DNA from: Planctomycetota bacterium
GTDB taxonomy: Bacteria; Planctomycetota; Phycisphaerae; Phycisphaerales; SM1A02
Direction of reading: 5' to 3'
DNA length: 36,621 nt
Assembly (NCBI GenBank): GCA_003671055.1
Contig: QWPV01000006.1
Span: 38,420 to 75,040 of the forward strand
This document shows positions 24,231 to 32,652 of the stretch, piece by piece. Below the pieces are notes generated by a model that was given only the letters and a program-made list of their open reading frames with translations, did not search any database and was not told the origin of the DNA. The translations under genes and the position numbers were made by a program. The number at the start of each line of letters is the position of its first letter. The first letter of the stretch is position 1.

Positions 24231-26078
24231 TTAAAACGTCGAGTTCGCCCACATCGCAACATTGAGAATTGGCCACGACAGCCGCCAGTGCCGCGAGGGC
24301 TCGTTGCGCACGAGTTCAATTGCGGCACTCGAAAGTATCGCGCGTGCGGGCTCGCCTTCGAGCACTCCAGTGCAGTCGGCCATCCACTCTTGAAAGGGCA
24401 GCGGAAAACTCGCCTTCGGACGCGTGGCAATCGCGGGCGGAAGCACATCAGCGAATGCTGCCTTGAGCACGCGCTTGCCGACGAGCGTTCGGGTGCATGT
24501 CGTGCCCGACGCGTGTTCGGCGAAGAGCAGTGACGCGGGAATGGTTCGCGCAACTTCAAGGACGCGGACATCGCTGAATGGAACGCGTCCTTCAACGCCG
24601 TACAACATGAGTGACGAGTTCAACCGCTCGAGCAGATTGAGAAGATTGAACTCTTGCTGCACTGCAAGATGCGTTTCAAGCTGCGATGCATCGCCTGCAT
24701 GTTCAAAGCGGTGCGCGAGTTCTTGTTCAAGCAACGGCTCGAGTCGCGCAGCAAGCCGAGCCTTCGGAGCAAGCAGTTCAGAAACAGCTGCGCCAGGCGC
24801 CCATGAGAACGCATCGAGGTGGAACGCGGCTGCTTCCTGCGCGGAGGGTCGGGTGCCGTGATGGTGCGCGTGGTCGAGGAATCCTTGGATTGCGGCGATC
24901 GCCGGCTCATAGCCGCCAAAGAGTTCGTCAGCGCCTTCGCCAGAGAGCGCGACCTTTGCATGCGGTTGAATACTCTGCGCGAGCGCGCCGATTGCGATCT
25001 CGTTGGGCGTTGCTAACGGAACGCCAAGCGTACGAATCGAATGTTGCCAACGACGGAGAAACTCGCCGCGTCGCACGATGCATTCGTGATGTTTACTGCG
25101 AAGTCTGCGAGCGACATCGCGGGCGTGCGCGACATCCGTACCGGCAGTGGAGTCATCGCCTTCCGCGCCAGCGGCAAATGTCGATGCGCCACAACCATGC
25201 GCACGCGCGATCGCAGCGATGATCGTGCTGTCCACGCCACCAGAGAGCAAGCTCGCGATCGGAACATCAGACTGCAAGTGCTTCACGATGCTTTCCACAA
25301 CCACTTCACGAACCCGCGCGGCTGCGTCGGCGAAGGAAATCTCCTCTTGCGGCTCTGCGAGAGGAAATGCATTGAACGCGAGAATCTGCACATTCGGCTC
25401 GCACTCGCTCAGCGATGCGTGCAACAGATGTCCTGGTCGAAGTGAACGAATACCTTCGTAGAGCGTGCGCTCGCCGAAAGTCCTTCGCGGCATACGAAGG
25501 TACGCAGCAACGGACGCGAGGTCGGGCGCTTTGCGAACCGCGGGATGTTTGAGAATCGCTGGAATCTCGCTGCCGAATACGAGCATCGGGCGGTTCGAAC
25601 TCTGCGCAATCGTCCAGTGCATGGGAACGATGCCGAGTGGATCGCGAGCGAGGAGAAGTTCGTTGCTGTCGGGAAACCATGCGACGAGTGCGAACATTCC
25701 GCGAAGGCGCGGCAGTGCTTCCGCTCCCCATGCGCTGATCGCCATCGCCAGCGTTTCTGCATCGCCGTGCGTGTGAAACTGTGCGCCGAGTGCGCTTAAC
25801 TCGCGACGGATCTCGACGTGATTGTAAATCTCTCCATTGAATGCGACGAGCACCTCGCTCCCCGTGGGGCATTGCGCGCGAGTGGGTTGAATGCCGCGAG
25901 CGGGGTCGAGGATGGCGAGGCGCGCGTGACCGATTGCAACGGACGAAGTGCATTCGACGCGTGTGTCGTCAGGACCGCGATGCGCGATCATCTGCAACAT
26001 CGCGTGCACAACGCGACGATCTTCATCGCGATCACGCGAAGATCCACTCCATGATGCAAATCCTGCAACTCCACACAT
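24231..26078 (-). CDS. asnB: glutamine-hydrolysing asparagine synthase (AsnB family)
   Basis: This 615-aa two-domain enzyme hydrolyses glutamine in an N-terminal class-II amidotransferase domain. It uses the ammonia to amidate an adenylated acid in the C-terminal domain. The start must give Met-Cys so that Cys2 becomes the nucleophile; the ATG at 26078 gives MCGVAGF, so the longer frame (to 26807) is rejected. RGPDDTR, FNGEIYNH, the PP-loop SGGVDSTI (about residue 280) and ALSGEGADELFGGYEP are present. Asparagine is the usual product, but many AsnB homologues serve surface-sugar or peptide modification, so the substrate is not certain. The metal ATPase follows on the same strand, and the sialate esterase is divergent. 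Confidence 0.92.
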   Translation of the reverse strand: MCGVAGFASWSGSSRDRDEDRRVVHAMLQMIAHRGPDDTRVECTSSVAIGHARLAILDPARGIQPTRAQCPTGSEVLVAFNGEIYNHVEIRRELSALGAQFHTHGDAETLAMAISAWGAEALPRLRGMFALVAWFPDSNELLLARDPLGIVPMHWTIAQSSNRPMLVFGSEIPAILKHPAVRKAPDLASVAAYLRMPRRTFGERTLYEGIRSLRPGHLLHASLSECEPNVQILAFNAFPLAEPQEEISFADAAARVREVVVESIVKHLQSDVPIASLLSGGVDSTIIAAIARAHGCGASTFAAGAEGDDSTAGTDVAHARDVARRLRSKHHECIVRRGEFLRRWQHSIRTLGVPLATPNEIAIGALAQSIQPHAKVALSGEGADELFGGYEPAIAAIQGFLDHAHHHGTRPSAQEAAAFHLDAFSWAPGAAVSELLAPKARLAARLEPLLEQELAHRFEHAGDASQLETHLAVQQEFNLLNLLERLNSSLMLYGVEGRVPFSDVRVLEVARTIPASLLFAEHASGTTCTRTLVGKRVLKAAFADVLPPAIATRPKASFPLPFQEWMADCTGVLEGEPARAILSSAAIELVRNEPSRHWRLSWPILNVAMWANSTF

Positions 26079-26203
26079 GCCAAGGGCTCGGGTCGGGGGC
26101 TCATTTTTCGCGATCGCGAGTGCGACCGCAGATGTGCATGAATCGGCACTTCTGCGCTGTGGCTGCAGCGTTTTTGAGAGAAGTCGGTTGGCGGAAGGAA
26201 GTA

Positions 26204-26220
26204 GGGCGCTTTCCGCGCCC
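26204..26220. promoter_or_regulatory. GC hairpin in the asnB / sialate-esterase divergent region
   Basis: GGGCGC (26204-26209) pairs with GCGCCC (26215-26220) across TTTCC. It lies 44 bp before the esterase ATG in the 186-bp divergent region (26079-26264). It may be an operator-like site or a leader hairpin. I see nothing else there that I can name. Confidence 0.35.
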
Positions 26221-26264
26221 GAATGCGCCTTGCGCGGCGGGAGCGAAGGGAGGAACATCGCAAC

Positions 26265-28298
26265 ATGGTCGATCGAACTCTCCTCTCTTCTTTCGCGGCA
26301 CTCTCGTTTTTCATCACCTCGCTCTGTGATGCAGGATTGTCGCTTGGATCGCCGTTTTCTGAATCGATGGTGTTGCAGCGCGGCGTGAGTGTTCCAGTTT
26401 GGGGAACCGCCGACGCAAACACACTCGTGACGGTGCGCTTTGGCGCGCAAGCGAAGCAGGTGCAGTCGGGTGCAGATGGAAAGTTCGTCGTTGCACTCGA
26501 TCCACTTGACGCAAGTAAGACACCGCGCGTGTTGATCGTCACCAGCGGTGCGGATGAAGTAAGCATTGGTGATGTCCTCGTGGGTGAAGTGTGGATCGCC
26601 TCTGGTCAATCCAATATGGAGTGGCCCGTGTCGCAATCGGACGATCCTGCACGCGATCAACTCGAAGCGACGAACGCGACGATTCGAATCTTCAAAGCGC
26701 CGCACCTCACGGCGTCGTCTCCGCAGTCGAGCGTTCCTGGCGCGTGGACTGTTGCGAGTCCAAGCACAGTTGGATCGTTCACAGCGATTGGATACTCGTT
26801 TGCTCAAGGTCTCTCGAAGACACTTGATGTGCCTGTCGGCGTGCTCGATCTTTCGTGGGGCGGATCGCGCATCGAGCCATGGATTCCACGCGAAGGATTC
26901 GCGACGCTTCGCGAATGGGATCGCAAGATTGAAGCGATGGATCGATCACAAAAGACCTGGCGCGAACTCGATGGGTCGACGATCGCACAGTTGCTCAATC
27001 GCGCGGAGAGTCATTACACGCGGCAGAAGGAAGATTTCTTCGCAGCGACGTTGGGAACGGAGCGCGGCAGCACGGAAGGTTTCTACAAGCCGGAATACAA
27101 CGACGCAGCGTGGGCAACGTGCACGCTCCCGAACATGTTTGGCTCGATTGATCCATCGCTCGCAGCATTTGATGGAACAGTCTGGTTTCGCCGTACTTTC
27201 ACGATTCCCGCAGCGATGGCCAACACGTCGTTGCGCTTCGAACTTCCTGCGATTGATGACAGCGATGTTGCGTACGTCGACCACATGCGTCTTGGTGACA
27301 CAGCGGGCGACTGGGAGAAGCCCCGCGCGTATCGATTGGCCTCCGGACTCTCCGCAGGATTGCACTCGATTTCAATCTGTGTGATCGACGCCTCAGGCAA
27401 TGGGGGATTCGCAAAGGATCAACCAATGCGGATCGTGCGTGAAGATGATGCGACACAAACGCTTTCACTCACTGGCGCATGGAAGTGGGAGAAGGGCGGC
27501 AACGTGCCACGCATCGCCTACCCCGATCGCTTTGATCCACTCAAGGAGCCGAACGTCAAGTTCGAGTCACCGATGGCGATGTACAACGCGATGATTGCAC
27601 CGTGCGTTCCATACGCAGTGCAAGGCGCGATTTGGTATCAGGGTGAATCCAATGCAGGCGAGCATGCGGAGTACGCGCTGCTGCTGAAGGCGCTCGTCGA
27701 TGGTTGGCGAACAGTGTGGGCGAACCCAAATTTGGCATTCGGTAATGTGCAACTCGCGGGATTCATGGCAGCCGCGCCAACAGAACCAGTACAGCCAGGT
27801 TGGGGTTCCATTCGCGCCGCACAAGAAGCAGGCGTTGACGCGATCAATCGAGAGCACCGCGGTGCAGCGGGTCTTGTGACCGCAATCGACATCGGATCAT
27901 CAGGCGATATTCACCCTAAAAACAAGCGAGAAGTGGGCAATCGGCTTTCGCACTGGGCGCTTGAGCAGGTGTACCACGCCTCCACTGGCGGCTGGGCGGG
28001 ACCACTCTTCACGAGTGCATCTCGCGTTGGACCGAGTGTGACGCTTCGCTTCGATCACGCGAGCGGTCTCACGACGCGCGGCGGTGGCGCACCGAGTGGA
28101 TTCGCACTTGCTGGAGACGATGGAGTCTTTGTGTGGGCTGATGCCGTGATCGAAGGAGACACGGTGATCGTGTCTTCGTCAACCATCGCGAACCCAACGC
28201 AGGTTGCGTATGCGTGGCAGAATTTCCCTGAGACGTCGAACGTCGTGAACGCAGAAGCGCTTCCGATGTATCCATTCCGCAGCGCGTTGAAGCCGTGA
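26265..28298 (+). CDS. secreted sialate O-acetylesterase family protein (SASA / DUF303)
   Basis: This 677-aa carbohydrate esterase would remove O-acetyl groups from sialic acid or other glycans outside the cytosol. A signal peptide (FAALSFFITSLCDAG) precedes the SASA domain. The catalytic serine is Ser116 in ASGQSNMEWP. The C-terminal Asp548/His550 of DIHPKNKREVG complete the SGNH-type triad. An inserted beta-sandwich of about 120 residues, of galactose-binding type, sits between roughly 285 and 405. The start is the ATG at 26265, with GGGAGG eleven bases upstream. The gene ends one base before the convergent methyltransferase stop. Whether sialic acid is the real substrate is unknown. No other sialic acid gene is present. 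Confidence 0.9.
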   Translation: MVDRTLLSSFAALSFFITSLCDAGLSLGSPFSESMVLQRGVSVPVWGTADANTLVTVRFGAQAKQVQSGADGKFVVALDPLDASKTPRVLIVTSGADEVSIGDVLVGEVWIASGQSNMEWPVSQSDDPARDQLEATNATIRIFKAPHLTASSPQSSVPGAWTVASPSTVGSFTAIGYSFAQGLSKTLDVPVGVLDLSWGGSRIEPWIPREGFATLREWDRKIEAMDRSQKTWRELDGSTIAQLLNRAESHYTRQKEDFFAATLGTERGSTEGFYKPEYNDAAWATCTLPNMFGSIDPSLAAFDGTVWFRRTFTIPAAMANTSLRFELPAIDDSDVAYVDHMRLGDTAGDWEKPRAYRLASGLSAGLHSISICVIDASGNGGFAKDQPMRIVREDDATQTLSLTGAWKWEKGGNVPRIAYPDRFDPLKEPNVKFESPMAMYNAMIAPCVPYAVQGAIWYQGESNAGEHAEYALLLKALVDGWRTVWANPNLAFGNVQLAGFMAAAPTEPVQPGWGSIRAAQEAGVDAINREHRGAAGLVTAIDIGSSGDIHPKNKREVGNRLSHWALEQVYHASTGGWAGPLFTSASRVGPSVTLRFDHASGLTTRGGGAPSGFALAGDDGVFVWADAVIEGDTVIVSSSTIANPTQVAYAWQNFPETSNVVNAEALPMYPFRSALKP

Positions 28299-28299
28299 A

Positions 28300-29142
28300 T
28301 TAGGCGGAGCCTGCGTCGTCGACTTTCTTGAAGATGAAGCAATAGTTGAAGCCGCGCAGGAAGAAGTTTCCTTCTTCAGCGGCCTTGCGCCAATTACCGC
28401 GATCGAGTTTTCGATTTCCACGCACCACGGAAATGATGTCGACAGGTGTCATGTACTTACGCATGATGGAGAAGAGCTCGAAGCCGATCGGCATGAACTC
28501 GCCACCACCGCCACCCTTCGGACCAACGCGCTTTCGCCAAGAATCGCTGACATAAAGCGCCATATAGCGGCGGTTCTTGAGCACGCGATGGATCTCGCGA
28601 ATCACATCGTCCATTGCACGATAGTACGAGGCTCCCTGATCTTCGCCACCAGAGTCAAGCCGGCCGATACAGCGAGGATCATTGGAGTATTCGACGTGGG
28701 TTGAGTAGGGCGGATCGATAAACACGAAATCAGCGCTTCCGGTTTCGAGCGGAAGTTTGCGCGAATCGTTCTTGCGAATCTCTTCGCGTTGCGGATTGAG
28801 ATCGAAGCCAATGCCCTTGCGGTCGAGGTCGCGGCACACATCGAGCGTCGTTCCCGATCCGCACATCGGATCGATCACGGTGTCCTTCTCGCGCGTGTAG
28901 CGTGTGAGCAACTGCCAGATGACCCATGACGGCGTTGCGCCAACATAATCCTTGTCACCCTGCATGTTTCCTGCGCCCACAACGGAGTCGCCATCAATCA
29001 CAAGCGGGCGATCGCCCTGCGCGCGACGCATGTTCGGACTGTCGTAGTGTTGGCTCGGATACTCCCAGAGCGTGGTGGGGAACACGGTCAGTGGAGGGCG
29101 GCGTGTGCGCTGTCGGCCATCATCATCATCGCGAGAAGACAT
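28300..29142 (-). CDS. DNA methyltransferase, N4/N6 amino type (second orphan)
   Basis: This 280-aa SAM-dependent enzyme has the order motif I, DPMCGSGTT (residues 91-99), then GIGFDLNP (110-117), then the catalytic DPPYSTHVEYSNDP (about 143-156). This differs from the beta-class enzyme at 15754, where DPPF comes first. The segment after DPPY (YYRAMDDVIREIHRVLKNRRYM and later GGGGGEFMPIGFE) could carry target recognition. It begins with an acidic run (SSRDDDD) encoded by GAT repeats. Homologues also include modification enzymes of RNA bases, so DNA as substrate is likely but not proven. No restriction gene is adjacent. chrA lies 31 bp beyond its start on the same strand. Confidence 0.82.
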   Translation of the reverse strand: MSSRDDDDGRQRTRRPPLTVFPTTLWEYPSQHYDSPNMRRAQGDRPLVIDGDSVVGAGNMQGDKDYVGATPSWVIWQLLTRYTREKDTVIDPMCGSGTTLDVCRDLDRKGIGFDLNPQREEIRKNDSRKLPLETGSADFVFIDPPYSTHVEYSNDPRCIGRLDSGGEDQGASYYRAMDDVIREIHRVLKNRRYMALYVSDSWRKRVGPKGGGGGEFMPIGFELFSIMRKYMTPVDIISVVRGNRKLDRGNWRKAAEEGNFFLRGFNYCFIFKKVDDAGSA

Positions 29143-29173
29143 GCGCGAGATAATACGCTCAACGCATCAAGGG

Positions 29174-30313
29174 TCAGAACGCGAGTGACGACAACACGCC
29201 GATGAGCGCCGCGGTTGCCACGATGAGCACGCTCGTCCAGATACGGCGATAGAGCGTCGCGATGAGCAAACCACCGAGAAACAGCGCAAAAGGCAGCGTG
29301 CTGTGGAGACTGGCTGCGCTGGTGCTCGCAGGTTGCAGCGCAGCGAGAGTCAGAAGGATTGCTGTCGCGCAAACGACGCCTGAGGCAATCGCGGCGACTC
29401 CGTCAAGCAACGCATGGAGCCGAGGCATCTGTATCACGCGTTCAAAGAAGTTGTGTCCAATCAGCGTGAACGAGAACGCAGGAAGGAAGATCCCTGCAGT
29501 CATGGCGAGCGCGCCCGACCAGCCGCCGCCTATGTATCCGACGAATGTTGCGAACACGACGAGCGGCGCTGGCAGCACGCTTGCAATTGCGATGGCATCG
29601 AGAAACTGCGTGTGCTGCATCCATCCGTGTGGCCCGGTGGATGTCGCTTCGAGGACCGGTATCGCGACGTAGGCACCACCAAAGCTCGTGAGTCCGCCCC
29701 AGAGTCCATCGCGAAAAAGCGCGAGTGCTTGTGGAGGAATCGTTGGTATTCGCGCGCCTACGGTTTCACTTTCGAGCGCTGACGCTGGTGTGAAGAAGTG
29801 CAACGCGAGCATCGACACACACGCGACGATCGCGATGCACAGAGTCACACGCGTTCGGGTCATGCGGCGAAAGATCAACCACGCCGCGCGAAGGATCACG
29901 CCCGCGATCGCCGCTTGTACTGCGACGAGCATCGGTTGCATGAACCCTTGCGTATCGTGAAATTGCGTATAGAGCACGCTCGCAATGAGCATGAGTGCAA
30001 CGCCTGGCAGCATGAATCCAGCACCCGCAGCGATCGCGCCGAGTCGTCCGCCGCGGAGCATGCCGAACCAACAACACAACTCATGCGCTTCAGGTCCTGG
30101 GAGTGCTTGATAGACCGCGAGCGCGCGACGGAATCTTTCCTCGCTCACCCAACGATCTTGCGTCACAAGTTCCTCATGCAGCAACGCGATTTGTGCAGTC
30201 GGTCCACCAAACGCGCGGGCGCCGAACCCTAGAAATCGCGTGAAAATGCGGTGCGCCGGTAAGGGTTCGATCGCGAGTGGCGAAGTGGAGGTTGCGTCGT
30301 CCGTGTTCTGCAT
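29174..30313 (-). CDS. chrA: chromate transporter, long-chain CHR family
   Basis: This 379-aa inner-membrane protein has two homologous halves, each a CHR domain. The first carries ARAFGGPTAQIALLHEE and the second LTSFGGAYVAIPVLE, with AYQALPGPEAHELCCWFG after the first. These match the FGGP and GPxxxxL motifs of ChrA, which exports chromate by ion exchange. About ten hydrophobic segments are visible. The frame extends 36 codons further upstream, but MQNTDD at the ATG at 30313 is the likely start. The solitary methyltransferase lies 31 bp downstream. Chromate specificity is by family; other oxyanions, such as sulfate, are possible. Confidence 0.92.
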   Translation of the reverse strand: MQNTDDATSTSPLAIEPLPAHRIFTRFLGFGARAFGGPTAQIALLHEELVTQDRWVSEERFRRALAVYQALPGPEAHELCCWFGMLRGGRLGAIAAGAGFMLPGVALMLIASVLYTQFHDTQGFMQPMLVAVQAAIAGVILRAAWLIFRRMTRTRVTLCIAIVACVSMLALHFFTPASALESETVGARIPTIPPQALALFRDGLWGGLTSFGGAYVAIPVLEATSTGPHGWMQHTQFLDAIAIASVLPAPLVVFATFVGYIGGGWSGALAMTAGIFLPAFSFTLIGHNFFERVIQMPRLHALLDGVAAIASGVVCATAILLTLAALQPASTSAASLHSTLPFALFLGGLLIATLYRRIWTSVLIVATAALIGVLSSLAF

Positions 30314-30409
30314 CGGTGCGTGCGTGTGACAATAACCCCTAACTTTGGCTTTGGGTTTTAGGGATCCTTGAGATGTGGTGTAGAGTCGTATTCGGACAAA
30401 CACGCAGCC

Positions 30410-32647
30410 ATGACCTCGCAACGAGCGACCATGATTAAGTTCCCTTCACTTCTCGCCGTTGGAACAATCGCGATGGGGTTGTTCGCAAGCGCAGCCACCG
30501 CAGTGGATCTCACCGTTTCCGCGATCGAAGTGACGCAAGGATTTCAAGCGAGTGGAAACACAACCGCGCTGGTCGGGTTCAATCCAACCTCGATTCGGGT
30601 GAAGGTCGCGCTCAATGGGCAAACGACCCCGCAGCCAGGCGTCGATGCACTTGTGCGCGTGTACTCCAACGGTGTGGAGATCGCAGGCTCGCCGCTGTAC
30701 AGCACGAACGGTCCGATCAGTGCGCCGGTCGCGCCAAACAGCGCCAATCTCAATGACACGTTGAATTTCTACTTCGTTCCACCTGTTGGTACGGATGTGG
30801 ATTTCGTTGTCGCCGTGAATCCGTTTCGCACGATCGTTGAAACGAATTACGCGAACAACGCCGGCTCCGTCCTCAATCGAAATTTTCAGTGCCGCAAGAT
30901 TGTGGAGTTGGCGTACGTGCCGATCAACTACACCCTCGGTGGGGGCTTGCCCTCGGCGTCGATGATTCAACCGGGCAATGGCGACAATTTTGTTCGTGGC
31001 ATCTATCGCGTGCGTGATTGGAATTACCACCGTTCGCCGCTCGGGAACTTGAATTGGACGACGGATGTCAACGCGTCGTCCACGACGTTGCTCAACACAC
31101 TCAACGACATTCGACAGAATCAGATTCCAGCCGCGGGGTACACACGACCAGAGTTCATCTACGGCTGGCTCCTCGGAAATCCCTACAGCGGCAATGGTGC
31201 TGCGATTGGTGCTCCTGGCGCGGCAGCGTTTGGAAACACGCAACTCTCCAAGTATCAGCGCACATTCGCCCATGAACTTGGGCATCTTTGGGGACAACAG
31301 CACAACACGACATCCATCGGCACGGTCGGGTTCGACGTCGAGAATCATCTGCGTGATCCACTCTCGCTTCCGCAGCCGATGCCGACAACGAAGAAGGACA
31401 TCATGTACGCAGGGCTCGACACGATCGACGCGTGGGTGAATCAGACGACCTACCTCGACGCTATCAACGATTCGCGTTCTGCATGCACGGCAGCAAGCGG
31501 CGAAGGAGACGGCGGTGCTGGCGGCGCGTCTGATGCAGGACAACCGGCGATTCGATTCGCGGGCACGCACGATCATGCGCAGCGACGCATCACGCTGCAG
31601 CCCGCGTTTGATTTGGTCTCGGGCATCATTGATGTCGACGACCCCACCGGCAACGTGTGGGTCGAGGCCTATGACAAGGATGGCGTGCTGATCCACGCGT
31701 TGCGCAAAGACACCGCTCGATGCCGAACGCAATGCGATGCGCAGTGCACCGTGCACAGCAAGACATCGTTTTACGCGGTCTTGCCGCGCTTTGAAGATGA
31801 AGGGGAGATCGCGAGTGTGACGCTGCGTGAAGTTCGCACAGGCGAAGTGCTCGCGGAACTCGACCGCAGTGCGCACGCGCCCGTCGTTGCATCGCTCACG
31901 ATTGCGCCGATGAATCCTGTGATTGGAAAGCCTCGCGAGATTGTTGATGTACTCGTCGATCAAGTCGAACTGCAGTGGAATGCGAGTGATCGCGATGGCG
32001 ATGCGCTCGTCGCAAACCTGTTGTATTCGCCCGACTGTGGCGACGCGTGGTTCGCGATCGCGCTCGACGATGCGTCGGGATCCATCGCGTTCGATGCAGC
32101 ATCGCTTCCCCAAAGCCGCGCACATGAAGGCAAATTCCGCCTTCGCGTGAGCGATGGATTCAACACCACTGACGCTGAGTTATCGCAAGGATTCTCCGTT
32201 GGCGGCGGCGCGCCCCCCGATGTGCATCTGCTCTCACCGAACAGTGGCGCGGTTGTTGCGCAAGGTTCATCTGTCATCTTTCACGCCAGTGCGTGGGATA
32301 TGGAAGATCAGTACTTCAACGATGGAGGCGTGACATGGACGAGTTCTATTGATGGCGCACTCGGCACTGGTCGGGTGCTTGCGAAGCGAAACCTCTCTGT
32401 CGGTACGCACACGATGACGCTTCGCGGCACGGATGCGTCGGGATTGTTCACCGAGGTGGTCTTCTCCTTGATAGTCACCGCGCGTGACTTCAACACAGGC
32501 GATCTCGACGCGGACGGATTCACCGACGCGGCGGATCTCGCGATTCTCCTTTCGAGTTGGGGCGGCAACGGGTTGGCTGACCTCACCCTCGATGGCACGG
32601 TTATCGCAGACGATCTTGCGATGCTGCTCTCGCGCTGGGATTACTAA
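30410..32647 (+). CDS. secreted metzincin-like metalloprotease with C-terminal dockerin-like tail
   Basis: This 745-aa protein has a signal peptide (LLAVGTIAMGLFASAATA). Residues 40-160 look like a CARDB-type beta-sandwich (FNPTSIRVKVAL, VAVNPFRTIVETNYANNAG). The zinc site is HELGHLWGQQH (residues 288-298), the HExxHxxGxxH metzincin motif, and KKDIMYAG may supply the Met-turn. Ig-like or cadherin-like modules follow from about 450 to 690. The tail DLDADGFTDAADLAILLSSWGG and a second TLDGTVIADDLAMLLSRWDY form two dockerin-like Ca-binding repeats, as planctomycetes often carry. The ATG at 30410 or 30431 could start it. The frame opens at a TTG at 30368. The oxidase follows after 5 bp. Confidence 0.88.
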   Translation: MTSQRATMIKFPSLLAVGTIAMGLFASAATAVDLTVSAIEVTQGFQASGNTTALVGFNPTSIRVKVALNGQTTPQPGVDALVRVYSNGVEIAGSPLYSTNGPISAPVAPNSANLNDTLNFYFVPPVGTDVDFVVAVNPFRTIVETNYANNAGSVLNRNFQCRKIVELAYVPINYTLGGGLPSASMIQPGNGDNFVRGIYRVRDWNYHRSPLGNLNWTTDVNASSTTLLNTLNDIRQNQIPAAGYTRPEFIYGWLLGNPYSGNGAAIGAPGAAAFGNTQLSKYQRTFAHELGHLWGQQHNTTSIGTVGFDVENHLRDPLSLPQPMPTTKKDIMYAGLDTIDAWVNQTTYLDAINDSRSACTAASGEGDGGAGGASDAGQPAIRFAGTHDHAQRRITLQPAFDLVSGIIDVDDPTGNVWVEAYDKDGVLIHALRKDTARCRTQCDAQCTVHSKTSFYAVLPRFEDEGEIASVTLREVRTGEVLAELDRSAHAPVVASLTIAPMNPVIGKPREIVDVLVDQVELQWNASDRDGDALVANLLYSPDCGDAWFAIALDDASGSIAFDAASLPQSRAHEGKFRLRVSDGFNTTDAELSQGFSVGGGAPPDVHLLSPNSGAVVAQGSSVIFHASAWDMEDQYFNDGGVTWTSSIDGALGTGRVLAKRNLSVGTHTMTLRGTDASGLFTEVVFSLIVTARDFNTGDLDADGFTDAADLAILLSSWGGNGLADLTLDGTVIADDLAMLLSRWDY

Positions 32648-32652
32648 TCGCG

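Noticed and set aside
26079-26807. Upstream extension of the asparagine synthase frame
   Set aside because: AsnB needs Cys at position 2, given only by the ATG at 26078. The extension is antisense to the sialate esterase.
29140-29142. ATCATCATC run near the second methyltransferase start as a microsatellite switch
   Set aside because: The GAT repeat (about four units) simply encodes the Asp run at the N-terminus. It is in steps of three, so length changes would not switch the frame.
30337-30363. CCCTAA ... TTAGGG inverted pair, telomere-like
   Set aside because: A single 6-bp pair in the chrA/metalloprotease promoter gap. It is most likely chance, with a weak possibility of an operator.
30446-32125. 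559-aa minus-strand open frame
   Set aside because: It is antisense to the metalloprotease, which has a signal peptide, zinc site and dockerin tail. The minus frame is Arg/His/Cys rich and without motifs, as expected from the codon bias of the real gene.
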